Assembly (NCBI RefSeq): GCF_003144195.1
Contig: NW_020290019.1
Span: 1-64,000 of the forward strand
Direction: 5' to 3'
DNA from: Ceraceosorus guamensis
Taxonomy: Eukaryota; Basidiomycota; Exobasidiomycetes; Ceraceosorales; Ceraceosoraceae
DNA: 64,000 nucleotides
Below the pieces are notes generated by a model. The model was not told where the DNA came from. It made no database searches and saw only the letters and a program-made list of their open reading frames with translations. The stretch's first letter is position 1, and every line of letters starts with the position of its first letter. The translations under genes and the position numbers were made by a program. Shown here piece after piece: positions 11,702 to 23,455 of this stretch.

Positions 11702-12961
11702 GAGTGCCCGATGGTCGCGCAGCTGGAGCCTGGGCTGGAATGCTGCGCAAGTGTTGCAGCAGCATCGCGTCTCGTCATCCGACCTCGCTACCTGCATAGA
11801 AATGTGCCGCACGGCACGTCGGCTGGCTTGTCGAAGCGTACGGCCAGCGCTCGACTTCCATGCCGCAAGGCTCGACTCATCAAGTTGCGGATGCACGTCG
11901 AAAGTTTTGCGTGACAGCGGTGGCTTGCACATCTAACGTGAGGTCGGTCTCTTATCGCCACCAACACGGGCCTATGATCACACGATCAGCGTGTGCCACC
12001 CGCACTTCCGAGCGAGACTTCATTCACGAATATGCTGAGTATCAAAGCTGTTGCCCGAGAAATGCGATGCGGATCAGGCTGCCACTGGACGGCTGTCAAG
12101 CTGGCGATGGGGCAATTTCACGCGATTGTATGAAGCGCACACCCACTCTTCGCTCCTTGCGAAACCTACACCGCGGACGTCCGCGCGCGCACTGTCGAAG
12201 CTGCATGGCATTCCTGTCTCACTACGCCGAAAGGGCGGCGGGGCGCATGACTCCAAAGACCCGCATGCAGCTCTTTGGAATGAAGTGGATTCGTTGCTCG
12301 TCGCTCGCGCATCATCAGGTACCGTACCCATAAAACGATTGCAATTGACGAACGCGAGGCACGAGGAAGGCTGCGCGAGTGAGACTCCTCTTTGTGCATG
12401 CCCATGCCCACATCAGGTCCCATGCTATATAGTCGGACACACACGACTGCTGCCTGTGCGTGCCTGACATCGGAAATCGGTCCCGCCACGGCGCCCGCGA
12501 GTCACTGATCATGCAAGTCAAAAGTGGGAATTTGAGTGCAGATCGACAAACATCTCTTATATTGCACGTTTGCGAGCGAATGCAAGCGGATGATGTGCGT
12601 GCGCTGTGCGTGCGGATGCGCGCGGGTTCGCTTGACGCGCTTGCTTGCCTATAGCGCGACGGTATACGCCGTAGGTTGCACGATCGAACTCTTCGCCCGA
12701 CGCTGTAGGTAGCTAGAGGCCCGATCTGCGCGAGCCAAAGGCCTTTAGCGACTCAGACTGACTTTGGTCCATCCAAGGCTCTCGCAGTGAACAGTCAGAT
12801 GAGAGACGGCATTTGCGATCAGCATGCTCGCGCCGAGTTCACTCTGACACGCGCGCAGCACCCAGCAGCAGCTATAGGCACCCCGTATCAATCGACCGCA
12901 ATCACCGCGTCGCATCGAGATTTGACCACACTCACACAGCACACTTTGACTCTACTCACTC

Positions 12962-12962
<1 letters not shown>

Positions 12963-13024
<62 letters not shown>
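12963..13024. repeat. (TC)31 dinucleotide microsatellite
   Basis: Perfect 62-nt TC run in the intergenic region; one of the longest simple repeats of the window. Confidence 0.97.
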
Positions 13025-13027
<3 letters not shown>

Positions 13028-13320
13028 CTGCATTTCTTGTGATGAGTCGTGATTCGGCGACTGGAAGGGACGGACTCCCCACAAGATGCAGCCTCCTGCA
13101 GTCAAGTACAGTACAGTTAGGCCACAGCATGCATGCACATCAGCGGAGTTTCTTGCGCGAGACGCATGTAAGATTGCGCCCACCTGCAGCGGACCTCCAT
13201 TTCGCAGCTCCAACGAACGCTCGCGCTCGCGTACACAATTACGAATTGTGCGCCAGCAGCATGCAGGGCATGACAATCACGAATATGACGATGCTTTCGC
13301 AGCAGCTCATGACTTGAAGC

Positions 13321-13350
13321 TGTCCGTGTCCGTGTCCGTGTCCGTGTCCG
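13321..13350. repeat. (TGTCCG)5 hexanucleotide repeat
   Basis: Five perfect copies of a six-base unit, intergenic. Confidence 0.95.
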
Positions 13351-14417
13351 GCTCTATGCACGCTGATGCTCCTTTCACGGCTTTCCTTTTGCATCATCGT
13401 TCGGATCCATGACCGGCTCCCACAGGCTGCAGCTGACTTTGAAGAGCCTCAGCACAGGTACGGGTAGCGAGCGGTACACTCACGACTGTGTAGGTACAGA
13501 ACAGCATGCATATATGCTGCCTAGCTGCATGCAGCATAGCCTGCGGTTTGGCTGATGCACGCATCGTCTTGAGTGCTGACCTCGAGGTCGCCCGCGTCAG
13601 GCACGCCGAGATGAGGAGGAGGAGAGCGATCGAGCCGCGTAGATCAGACGTTTTCAAATTCTGGCGCCATCTCCTACCCGTACGTGCCGCGCGAGCGCAT
13701 GCGGTATAGCTTCAGTCAGCACTTTCGCACTTCCTCGATCGAGGGCCATGCCATGGCACACAGTTCATCACGGGCCCGCGCTCTCATGGCTCTTTGCATG
13801 TGCGACCCTTGCTGGAGTCCGATCGAGACAGCCTTGTGCAGCGAACAGGAACGGCGCACAACGGCTGCAAAGGGCTTAGCGAATATGCCATCTCGTACGT
13901 GCAGCGTGCTGTATCCGCATTCAAAATATTTCCGCTCGACGTGATGAGAGCCCCAGCCAGCCAGCCAGCCAGCCAGCATCCACGCGACCGCCTGCGGAGG
14001 TGACCTCGTGGTCGGGCATCATCCCTTGTGGCCATCATCACTTCTCTCTTTCATCCCACAGCCAGCCGACCAATATGCCGTTCGACCAAGGTTGCCAATG
14101 TTTCAGGTGACCGCTCCATCATAGCAACCTCGACGGCGATCTTGCAATGTACTGCCATCGCCGCGTCTTGCACCAACACTACCCTTTCACACGCTACGAG
14201 CCTAGCAAAGAGCTCTGAGATTCAACGACCAAGAGCAGCACTCATACCGTGCTCTCCAGAGGGAGAGGTAGAGCAAGCATTCGTGAGTCTATCGCCGAGC
14301 TGAGGAGGGTCGTCGTTGCTGACCCCGGCTATCCATCGGTTGCATTGGCGCTGAATGCAGAGCACAGATAGACATAACACAGCTTGAAATTTTGGGCTGC
14401 GGCCTTTGTGCCTCCCG

Positions 14418-17400
14418 ATGGATTCGGTCGGTGGGGGAAGGACACGGCCCTCATCGGTGTGGATCGACAACCTTTGTTCAGATCCTTTACCTTCGCCATA
14501 CGATTCTGCGCGAGATACTCCCGCGGGGTCGCCATGGAGGCACTCGGCATCGGCTTCCAGCTCTCGCTCCGACTTCGCAGGCTTTGTGTCCCCTCGTCTC
14601 GCATCTCCGTCAGGGCAGACGAGTGCCGACAATGCTTTCGAAGGGCAGAGCTCCTCAGCTGCTGATCTTCCCACGGCTCGCTCGGTGTCGACGGCAAGAT
14701 GGAGAGAGGAGAGGTCGCCTCTGACGCGGTCCTTGTCCGTCGGCTCAGATGCGACAAGTCCTGCCACCATCCATTTCGCTTCACGCACTTCCAGAGAGTC
14801 GGCGCGATTCCGTCGAAGCACTTTGCAAACGCGAGGCGGCAGCGCGAACAATTCGCCAGCCATGCCGGTCCAGGCCTTACCGCAGCCCGGTCCGCCAAGC
14901 CCGCGCTCCACGCACGACTTGCCACCGCGGTTGCGGAATCGCCCGTCAGCGTTGGTGCTCGTGCCGCAAGAATCCCTGTGCCCATCTGTCGAGATTGAAA
15001 GGACACCGCAGACGACATCGCAGAGCAGCGGGTATTCCCTCCCTCGCGACGAAGCGCATTCTCCCACTGCTCGCATGGCGCAGAGGGCGAGTGATCACCA
15101 TTCGGCTGTTCGACCTGATTCATTTACGCCCACCTCACCAGTAGATGATCAGGTCCACGAGAGATTTGCGAGGAGTAGAGCGGAGTCAGAAGCTTTGGTC
15201 TCGATGAACAAGCCCTGGCAAATATCGGCTAGAGGGGTGGTGCGGACCACGCCTAGTGCAGCGTCCCCCGGAGCTAGTGACGAGGGCTTATCAAAGGCCG
15301 GCATGGGCAGCAAGTCGCAAAGCGAAGGTCAGGAAGGTGTCCGATTAGCTGAATCTGTTGGTCGCGGCTCTTCAAGAGGTGCGCCTCACATCGCTCGTGT
15401 TGCCGGTACGGCTTACCTAACTCCGTGGGATTATCAAGAGCCCACGAAAGGCCTTCTGGAGATGCTTGCAAGCGATCCTGCATCCGTGGGCCGCTCAGAA
15501 GGCGCTTTACGGGAGGAAACCACTCCATCGAAAGGTGGCTTTTGGAAGCTGGGTCCCAGCTCGTGGGGTCGCAATAGCCGGCCAAAATCGGCAAGGAAAT
15601 CGAAGCAAAGCGGATCCGGATCAGAAAGCCGTCCCTCGAGCTCAACTTCGACGTCTAGTGCTTTCTCTGCATCGATTTTCAGTCTTTCTGGCAATTCAAA
15701 GTCTCGTCCATCATCTACGCAAGATGCAAAGGCTTTCATGTTCCCCGAGCCAAGTTTGTCTCGTAAAGAGAATCTGCCACCAGCGCGGTCACAGTCTAGC
15801 TGTGCCGTATACGCCATCGCAAAGCCTCAAGAGTGGCTGCCATCAGGCGACAAAGCGCTGGAACCTACAGCAAGACCTGGTCCGTCGCATCAGCGCATGT
15901 CATCGTCGACGATCGAGACTCTGGCCCGAGGGCGAGGTTCGCTCTCGCAGTCAGAGGCACACATGGCCACCGCACCATCTTCTCCCCTCCCGAGGTCGCC
16001 ATCGTTGGCAAAGCAGGAAGGAAGCATTACTTCGGCAGAACGTGGACCTGCCTCCGTTCTGGCGCTACTTGGCCCCGTCGTACCAACCGCAACGAGCTTT
16101 GGCACCAAGCCACTCGCGGCGCCTCGGTCTAGTTCCGATAGTCAAGCGCGGACGAGCAGCACACACAATACAAGCATATCGCCTGGCACCTCGACTACAT
16201 CGCTGGGCTTGCGATCGACTAGCAGTGCGACTTCTCTTCCAACCTACAGCACAGCACCCAGCCCTCAAAGCGTCTTGGGTGCGGGCATTCACGGCATGTC
16301 CCCCATCATTTCCAGCGTGACTGGCAAGGTGGCGCCGCATTCCTCGACGGAGGGAGCTTCCACTGTGCAAAGCAGCCGCAGCTTGTCAACGCCGACTCAC
16401 TGGCGCGGCAAAAATTCTGGACCGGCAAGCGGTCGTCCAGAGTCGGATGAGGAGAAGGAAGAAATGGATCCGGAACCAGAGGTGCTCCATAGCGAGCCGT
16501 CCGACGACGAGCATCCGATGGACTTTCTCGCTCATGGAAGTAGGATCGCAAGTTCGGGCGTTCGAGGAAAACCCCGAAGCAGGCCAGGCAGTAGTAGCTC
16601 TACGACTTCAGGGCACTCGCATCGGCTAGACTCTGCCGGCGTCCCAGCCTGGGCGCTTCGCAGACCCTCCTCTCGGCCTACTAGTCGTGACTCGCGTCCC
16701 GCCACGCCAAGCGATGCCGCAGTCGCAGTCGCAGCGGCAGCAGCCGCAGCGATGCCGTACTCTGCCCATATGCTGCCAGGTAGGCGTGATGAAGCTGTGA
16801 AGTCAACGCTTTCAAGCACTTCTCTGCGGTCCCTCGGAGACGACAATGTCTCTGAAACGTCTTTGCCCAGTCAAAGAGATCTAGCTGCCAGCAACTCCAT
16901 CCCACCGGGACGAGCGAGCCCACCCCTCTCTGCGCACGCAGCTCATTCTCAGCCTCCGTCGCCTGCCGTGTCGGAAAACAGCGTGTTCAGCATGCAAAGC
17001 TCGCGCAGTGGTGTGCCAAGCGCTCACTCGCATCTGACGCAAGCGACACAAGCCCGGCCAGGCACAGCACCGACGGAAGTGATGACGCCCACATTTGGAC
17101 AGTGGACGAGAACGGTCGACCCCAAGGCCAACACCAATACCACCGGCCCAGCTCTCGCTTCTTTGCAAGCCCCCCATGCACCACCCGCGGTGCTTTCTCG
17201 CAGAGTCAGCAGTCCTCCCGTTAGCCCATCCGCAGCTTTCAATTTGGCATCTTCAGCGAGACAACCTCAAGCTCACTCGCCATTTGGCGCCACGACTGCT
17301 TTCTCGATCAAACGCTCGCCATCTGTGGCCTCGCAGACATCCCAAAGTGTTCGCTCTACCGCATCTCCCAAAGAGCATGCTTCGCCGAAAGCTCAACATG

Positions 17401-18623
17401 CGCAGCTCCCCGCCACCCATCATCACGATTCGTACTTTGGTGGCATGAAAGAGTTTGCGGCGCAAGAAAGCGCCCCTTTCTCTGACCTCGACTCGCCAAG
17501 GTCTCGCACTGTGTCGGTCCCGGCAGAGCGCAGTGCTCAGCCCTCAGCAACACACGCTGCCGAAGGTCGCTTGGTACCCCTTTCGAAGGCGCAGCTCATC
17601 GCTTTGCAACACTCTCGCAAGCATGGCCTCCCAAGCTCGTCTCAGCAAAGTCCTCGTGGCTCGATTTCCTCTGGGAACACCGATACGGGTCTGGTTCGGA
17701 ATGCCCTGGATAGCACACCAAGCTTGAGCACAACAGTTGCGAAGAGCTCATTCTTCAACCGCGTCAAGGCGGCTGCAGCCAATAACGACACCGCCATCAA
17801 CACCTCGAATACACGACGGCCCTCTCGGGGCGTCGCGCTGCCAGGCAGCATCCACAGAAGCGAGTCACCTGCTGCATCGCTCTCGAGTTACACTTCTTCA
17901 CAAAGGTCGAGCCCTGGCGAGCTGCGAGGCGGGTCGCCATTTGCTCCCCACATGTCAGGTCGAGCGTCTCGAGGTCAACCATCGAGTTCGCGAATGAATG
18001 CAAGTGCGCACATGGACCACAGGGCTGCGGAGGCAATGGTCTACAACCCAGGCTACGCCAATAGACCCAACCGTGGTGGAGCACCAGAGAGTAACGATGA
18101 CGACGCCGATCGAACTCCTAGAAAGCGCGGATCGGGGACCTCGTGCAGGACCTCCGAATGCGGTAGCTTGATCTCGATGGCTGAACTCACCAAGACACCG
18201 ACAATGCCGCCGCTGGCGAACGCGGCCTCTCTCCCTCCGCCGAACTTCTCTCTGCCCAGCAGCTTCGTCAACAATCACCGTCGAGGCGACGATCAGCGTG
18301 ATTTGGCAGACGATGGAGCTCGAGGAGTGGTTTTGCGGACTGTTGTGAAGGATTCGAAACCTTCGCACGTTGAAGATGCGTCTGCGAACGACTCGAGCGG
18401 TAGAAAGCCTCGCCCGCTATCCTTTAGAGTGCTGTCCAGCCTTTCCAAGAAGAAGTCGCAAAATTGGGACAATCTACCAGCTCCGCCGCCAGTCCCTGCA
18501 TCTCACGTCGAGCCTCAGGCACAATCTGGTGTGCGCGCGAACGCTTCTGTTGCGAGACCCCGACCCCTGACCGCAGGCGAAGGCAGCGGCAAGAAGCGGC
18601 TTCCTAACTGGCTGCATTCATAG
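14418..18623 (+). CDS. Hypothetical 1401-residue Ser/Pro-rich disordered protein
   Basis: Single uninterrupted exon from ATG 14418 to TAG 18623. An in-frame TGA at 14385 with no splice acceptor before the ATG supports this start. The product is almost wholly low-complexity: Ser, Pro, Ala, Thr and Arg rich, with many SP/RS/TP dipeptides (e.g. SPSGQTSADN, SKPRPS-like repeats), a poly-Ala stretch near 16720-16755 (AVAVAAAAAAAMPYS), and a basic C-terminus GKKRLPNWLHS. I see no catalytic domain, membrane span or signal peptide. Motifs of the type RSxSxxS and LSRSLS suggest heavy phosphorylation, which is inference. The family is not recognised. Long minus-strand frames at 14222-15123 overlap it and are taken as shadows. 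Confidence 0.8.
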   Translation: MDSVGGGRTRPSSVWIDNLCSDPLPSPYDSARDTPAGSPWRHSASASSSRSDFAGFVSPRLASPSGQTSADNAFEGQSSSAADLPTARSVSTARWREERSPLTRSLSVGSDATSPATIHFASRTSRESARFRRSTLQTRGGSANNSPAMPVQALPQPGPPSPRSTHDLPPRLRNRPSALVLVPQESLCPSVEIERTPQTTSQSSGYSLPRDEAHSPTARMAQRASDHHSAVRPDSFTPTSPVDDQVHERFARSRAESEALVSMNKPWQISARGVVRTTPSAASPGASDEGLSKAGMGSKSQSEGQEGVRLAESVGRGSSRGAPHIARVAGTAYLTPWDYQEPTKGLLEMLASDPASVGRSEGALREETTPSKGGFWKLGPSSWGRNSRPKSARKSKQSGSGSESRPSSSTSTSSAFSASIFSLSGNSKSRPSSTQDAKAFMFPEPSLSRKENLPPARSQSSCAVYAIAKPQEWLPSGDKALEPTARPGPSHQRMSSSTIETLARGRGSLSQSEAHMATAPSSPLPRSPSLAKQEGSITSAERGPASVLALLGPVVPTATSFGTKPLAAPRSSSDSQARTSSTHNTSISPGTSTTSLGLRSTSSATSLPTYSTAPSPQSVLGAGIHGMSPIISSVTGKVAPHSSTEGASTVQSSRSLSTPTHWRGKNSGPASGRPESDEEKEEMDPEPEVLHSEPSDDEHPMDFLAHGSRIASSGVRGKPRSRPGSSSSTTSGHSHRLDSAGVPAWALRRPSSRPTSRDSRPATPSDAAVAVAAAAAAAMPYSAHMLPGRRDEAVKSTLSSTSLRSLGDDNVSETSLPSQRDLAASNSIPPGRASPPLSAHAAHSQPPSPAVSENSVFSMQSSRSGVPSAHSHLTQATQARPGTAPTEVMTPTFGQWTRTVDPKANTNTTGPALASLQAPHAPPAVLSRRVSSPPVSPSAAFNLASSARQPQAHSPFGATTAFSIKRSPSVASQTSQSVRSTASPKEHASPKAQHAQLPATHHHDSYFGGMKEFAAQESAPFSDLDSPRSRTVSVPAERSAQPSATHAAEGRLVPLSKAQLIALQHSRKHGLPSSSQQSPRGSISSGNTDTGLVRNALDSTPSLSTTVAKSSFFNRVKAAAANNDTAINTSNTRRPSRGVALPGSIHRSESPAASLSSYTSSQRSSPGELRGGSPFAPHMSGRASRGQPSSSRMNASAHMDHRAAEAMVYNPGYANRPNRGGAPESNDDDADRTPRKRGSGTSCRTSECGSLISMAELTKTPTMPPLANAASLPPPNFSLPSSFVNNHRRGDDQRDLADDGARGVVLRTVVKDSKPSHVEDASANDSSGRKPRPLSFRVLSSLSKKKSQNWDNLPAPPPVPASHVEPQAQSGVRANASVARPRPLTAGEGSGKKRLPNWLHS

Positions 18624-19592
18624 ATTGCATCATGGTCTCTTTAGCGCGATCTCTACTTTCTTTGTCCCTGGTCTTTCCTGCATTTGCTGTTTATACCAGG
18701 TTGTTGATTGCATGTACAAGTAATGTATTGCTGCGGAACGACGCCGTCATACCATCACCCATCCCTTGTTGGCTTGTTCCCTCTGGACCTGACAGACGTG
18801 AATCAAGAATGTCATTATTCCTGATTGTTTGTGAAGCGAAGAACCCTAAGGCATCGCGTATGATGCCAGTTTTCAGTCGTGAAGTATTTCTATCGCATTC
18901 AGAAATTTCGAGCATTTCCAGACAGGCTTGCCCATTCACTCGAATTCTGATCCATACATGCTGGTCCGGTCATCGTTCAATAGGTCCTGTAAGACCCTAC
19001 AAAGTGTAATGATGAACATGCTTGACTATAAGACTGATGGGTCGAATATATATAATAGATTCACAACGAGGCATGAGTTGCGAAAATGTGAGCAAGTGCT
19101 TCAGATTGTGACACGCTTATAATTGACTTGCAAGTAGCTCCGACTGCGATGCGCCGATCGCATACATCTCGCACGGACACCTCGTGATCCTTGTGACGTC
19201 ATGCATTTGCTATGCGATCGATCATTCCCCGGCCCCCCTCTCACGACTTTGCGGCGTTTTGAGCGTCACGCGACGTGCTAGCTGTGCGTCTGGGATGCTC
19301 ATGCATGCAAGCTGCATGTTCTGCCGAAGTCTTCCGCCTGCCGTGTCAAACGAACGAAGCTGGAATGCATTTTGATTCGTCCCTGCGTGCGCCTCTTTTG
19401 ACTTTGTCGCTCAACAGCAGCAACGGTGCTACGCATTACAAAAGCCGCTCAAAAGTTGCTGCTCCGACACTACCATCATCGCCCTGCACATCTCACGAAC
19501 GCACCATCGCGCAAGCAATTGTACACCTCTCTCTGAACAACTCTCATTCCAAATTGCTCCCCCGCCTTCCCCTTTTTGACTTTTGGGACGAG
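18624..19592. other. Intergenic
   Basis: No gene supported. The left half is AT-richer than its surroundings, consistent with a 3' untranslated region, and includes a TATATATAATA run near 19049-19060. The right half, CT-rich just before 19593, would be the leader of the small gene that follows. Confidence 0.5.
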
Positions 19593-20015
19593 ATGCAGAC
19601 CACTTTCAACGACAAGGCACCTACGGAGGAGGAGAGGATCAAGCAGAACGAGGAGCGCGCACAAGCTGGCGAGCCTCAGTTGCCCGGATCTGCTGGTCGT
19701 CAGACCGTCGCAGACAAGGACCCGAGCCGTGAGTCATTCGAGGGGGCTCCGGGATGAGACAATATTCTAGCCCAATGTAATGCGGCGTGATCATTCTTCT
19801 CGAGCGATGCAGCTCTGATGTACAGTTCGCTCGATGTTCGAGAGCCTCTGGTTACATCTGCGTCAATCTCAAACGGCCACCGTCCGTCTCCCAACGGCCT
19901 TGGCGCGTGTACACCCTCGGCAAGCCATCACGAGCTTACTGGCGACTTCTTCCTCTTCGCGCAGAGCACGATGCCACCACCGGTGGACCGGGCAGCGAGG
20001 GTCCCGCTCCAGTGA
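19593..20015 (+). CDS. Tentative small hypothetical protein
   Basis: Proposed two exons, 19593..19728 and 19813..20015, with a GTGAGT donor and a ATGCAG acceptor; the phase closes to 112 residues. Exon 1 reads MQTTFNDKAPTEEERIKQ and onward as a charged, Gln/Glu-rich helix-like stretch; exon 2 is Ser/Pro-rich. Pyrimidine-rich sequence precedes the ATG, as at other starts here. No family is recognised. The exon 2 frame is uncertain: another frame stays open to 20032 and ends GPAPVTKPQV, so a different acceptor is possible. Confidence 0.4.
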
Positions 20016-20434
20016 CCAAGCCTCAAGTCTGAGTGCACTGGGACGTGAACAAAGGTGCATTGGTGAGCATCCACGAGCTACCTGCGCGAAGTTTGCGGCG
20101 AGCGAGTGACGTCGTGCGCTGAAGTGCCGAATTGGATCGTCATGATCCCCTTGCTTCTCGCAGATGTACCTGCGTATTTTTCATCTGTCGCCTCGATACG
20201 AAGCATAGCATAGCAATTCGAAATCTTTGGGCCACGCATCAAGCAATTGTTGAACGTCGCGTGCGCATGACGTACGAGTTCGTGAGCCCGCGCGTGTGTA
20301 AGGAACGTTGCGTCGTGTGTGAGATCCACATTCTATGGGAAGATGTGTGACAAATGGCGATTGCGCTGGTGCACGTCCCCGCCACAGAAATGGTAGAGAT
20401 GAAAGACTCCATTTAGAAGAGGGGGAGATGCTTG
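20016..20434. other. Convergent intergenic spacer before ORC1 3' end
   Basis: Short spacer between the end of the tentative small gene and the ORC1 stop codon. Nothing beyond likely 3' untranslated sequence is seen. Confidence 0.5.
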
Positions 20435-23400
20435 CTAGAGCATCTTCCGGAGCCGTTCGTCCGGATCCTGTTCCAGAGCAAGTTTGACCTCGTCTTCTTG
20501 GCACGCAAGCATGAGTCTGGCCATCGAGCCCGCTCTTCCAGGTGCAGCTCCCGAGCCGACGGCTACGGCCAATCCCAATGCGCATAGGCTCGTCAAGGGG
20601 TTGTCCAATTCATCCATCGTGAAGCTCGTCACGGCAGATGCAGCAAGTGGGGTCGTAGTGCTCTTTGAAAGAGTGGCGCGCAAGGGTGGCAATCCTGCGT
20701 TCCTGGTGATGCCGTGCATCCCGCACAGTGCTCGATGATGCGCCAACACATCGCTTGTGCTCACCTCGACTAAGCCCAGCCTTCTCAGGACAGAAAGCAA
20801 AGAGATGAGGAGAATCTTGGCGTGCAGCGATACGGAACGTATGTGGGCTACCTTTCCAGACTTGACCAGTGCAGAGAGAATCTCGATCATGTCGGCAGGT
20901 TGGACTGGCGGTGCTGGACGTGTTGTCGATTGGTCCGATATGCCGGTGCCAGACGAGGAGGAGCCTAGATATCGAGTCTCTACCAGCTCCACCCCTCTTC
21001 GACATACGTCGAGCATTCTGCGAGCATCGCCAGACACGTTTGCGATCCTCTTTGAAGCGTATTCGATAGCAGCTTTGCTCATCACCTTTTCGCATCCGAG
21101 GTCATGCTCTTGATCCTGCAATTGATCCGGTAGCATGCCAAGTCTAGATTGGACGATCTCTGCCAGTTGATTCGCTCGATACGGCTCAAACGGAATCCTG
21201 GTCAGACCCAATCGACTGGCCACTTTTGCGCTCAGCGTGCGTTCCGGCAGATCCATAGTGTTGGCAACAGCAAGCACAATCAATCTGCTCCCTCTCATCG
21301 AGGGCCAATTGAAAAAATTGTACACCACTTCTTGCTTGCTAGTCACGAGTTGGTCCAGTTCGTCCATCAAGACTACGGTCGTCGCTCGAGCCGCACCTCT
21401 GCCGCTCTCAAAATGAGTCCCAAGGTGCTTTAGGGCCGCTTTGTGACCGACGTTAGGATCTTTACCTCCTCCCACCGCAGCCCAAAGTAGCGGATATGCT
21501 TGACTCGCATCCGGTAATTTCATTCCGTTGATCTCCACAAAATTGAAGGGGCTTATCTGACCCGCATCCGCTCTCCTGGTCAAGTGTCGCACCACCTCTC
21601 GCACAGTAGCCGTCTTGCCTGTCCCGGGTACACCGGCTACGTAGACGCAACCCCCAATCCCATCCTGCACCGCATCTTCGACGTACGACAAGACTTCCTC
21701 AAACTCGTCTTGTCTGCACGGTAGCTGTTCAGGTGTAGCTCCTACGTGCAACAACCGTCGCGCTCGTGTATGCGCGGAAAGCTTGGACAAGTCTTCTTTG
21801 GAGAGCTCCTTAAGCTGAGGTGCTCGAGCTGGTAAAGTGGCAAAAGACGTCGTTGCTGAATGGACCTCGAGTATCCTCTTTCTTCGTGGTGTCACGTTGG
21901 GGGTGGAAGCTTGTGATCGCGTTGGCGTATCGATCACCCCGCCGAGTGCTCGTCGTCTGACCGGTGTTCTCGGTAGGGCGCGACTAATTTTGGACGCCCT
22001 TCGTTTGCGGTGTCTTTCGAGTATTAAATTGTCCCTTCCCTCGTACTCTTCATCGTCATCCTCTTCGCTTTCGTCTTCGGCGTCCGAGACTGCAGCATCC
22101 ATATCCACAGAACTCTCGTTCGTGCTCGACGATTTGTATCCATCTGCAGATTCCCCCGCTTCGTCGTCCGAGTCATTGGACGCTCCAGAGTCAGAAGTCG
22201 CCTCGTCTGGCGTAGCTGCGCGCTTTCTTCTGGTTGGTGTGGAAAGGGTCGTCCGTGCACGTCCAGCGGGTGTGCGCTTCTTGGGCGTGATCTTACTGCT
22301 AGAGGATCGTGCGCTACCCTCTCTAGATACAGCTGCTCTGCGTCGAGGGGTTCGAGGTAGCTCTGCGATCCTCTTCGGGTTCTTCTCTTCCATCTCTTTC
22401 AACTCCTGAGGTCTCAGACCCGCATCTTTCAAAGTGCTTCCGTCTTTCTCTACAAGTTCCCAACCTTTTCCCTCCACCCCTCTTTTTCGTACTTCTTCCC
22501 AGTCTAGCGACCAAAAGACGCCTCTTTGAACATCCACTGCTCGCTCGACGAAAAGAAAGCTTGGTGTGGGTGCAGCCTTTGGACGCCTTCCCTTTGACGA
22601 CTTGGGCTCGATTGGCGGCGTGGGCGTTTCGGCTAGGCGAGCTTGACAGTCTTTGAACGAACTGCAAATGGGAGCATGTCCTAAGAGATCCGCAGCTGGC
22701 AGAACCAAAGCTTGGGCGTCTTCTTCGTCATCGTCATCATCATTGTGCGCCTCTACATTGCTAGATCCTGCTCCGTCTGCTGCTGTGTCCTTGTCCTCAT
22801 CGACCTCGGCAGAGGTTTGCATTCGCCTGCGTCGTTTGCTCGGACGGCCCAGAGTCCTGGCTATAGCTGGTGCGGTCTGCGGATAGAAGAGCTCATGCTG
22901 GGTATTGACGAAAGTGACAAAACAATGAGCCCCTCGATCGAACCTTGTGCTTACCAGGGACTCCAAGCGACGGACTAGACCCATCCTCCCTTCGCCCCCG
23001 GACTCCTTTGCTCTTTCACTCTACATCTTCCCTCGGACGCGCAGTCCACGCCTCATCATGAGACTCACCTCGTCGATCAGGTTTCCCATTGCTCTGGACG
23101 TGCTAGCTGCCAGATCGCTTCCTCTCAAAAACACTCTAGCACTAACAAAGATTGCAGCTCTCGTGCTACCCGCAATCTCCTCGTCATCCCAAACCACAAA
23201 GTCTGTAAGGACGGCCACATCGGGTCTTCCGGATGAAGTGCGTAGGTATACCACATCGCCCCGTTTGAAATGGACCGGTAAAGTGTGGATGAAGTGTTGG
23301 AACTTCTTGGTGGTAGAAGAAGAGGTGGTGGAAGGATTTGAAGGGATCGGAATTGCTTGGATGGAGCAGTAGGAGGCTCGAGGTGCTCCTTGAGCATCCC

Positions 23401-23455
23401 GTATACCTGTACCGCTTGGCGTGAAAGTGTAAATGGGCGCTGCTGCTCGTCCCAT
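20435..23455 (-). CDS. ORC1: ORC1, origin recognition complex large subunit
   Basis: Two exons, complement(20435..22897, 23069..23455), phase 0 across a 171-nt intron (GTGAGT donor, ACCCAG acceptor); 949 residues. Exon 1 encodes most of an N-terminal BAH domain (FKRGDVVYLRTSSGRPDVAV, FVVWDDEEIAGSTRAAIFVSARVFLR) that continues into HELFYP. A long basic/acidic disordered linker with SPxR-like and KKRT motifs follows. The AAA+ ATPase module is complete: Walker A GVPGTGKTAT, Walker B VVLMDELDQ, sensor-1 VLAVANTMDLPE, and sensor-2 region NVSGDARRMLDVCRR. The C-terminal winged helix covers KILLISLLSVLRRLGLVEVS. Orc1 binds ATP as part of the six-subunit ORC on replication origins and helps load the MCM helicase. 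The start ATG 23455 is the first in the BAH frame; a further 5' exon cannot be excluded. Confidence 0.95.

Larger units (their letters stand above)
11702..14417. other. Long intergenic region
   Basis: About 2.7 kb without a supported gene. It has a 62-nt CT run at 12963-13024, a six-base tandem repeat at 13321-13350, a CCAG repeat near 13954-13976, and scattered GTGAC/GAGTC words. Open frames such as 11860-12333 and 12787-13317 have no recognisable domain, and the latter is inflated by the CT run. Confidence 0.5.

Noticed and set aside
12787-13317. Plus-strand 176-residue frame with Leu-Ser repeat
   Set aside because: Openness is caused by the 62-nt CT run; no conserved sequence on either side.
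14222-15123. Two overlapping minus-strand frames of 264-284 residues
   Set aside because: They lie antisense to the start of the 1401-residue plus-strand gene, run in two frames at once and show no domain; typical GC-rich shadows.
15466-16320. Plus-strand 284-residue frame
   Set aside because: Alternative frame inside the uninterrupted 14418-18623 gene, with Arg/His-rich composition typical of frame-shifted shadows.
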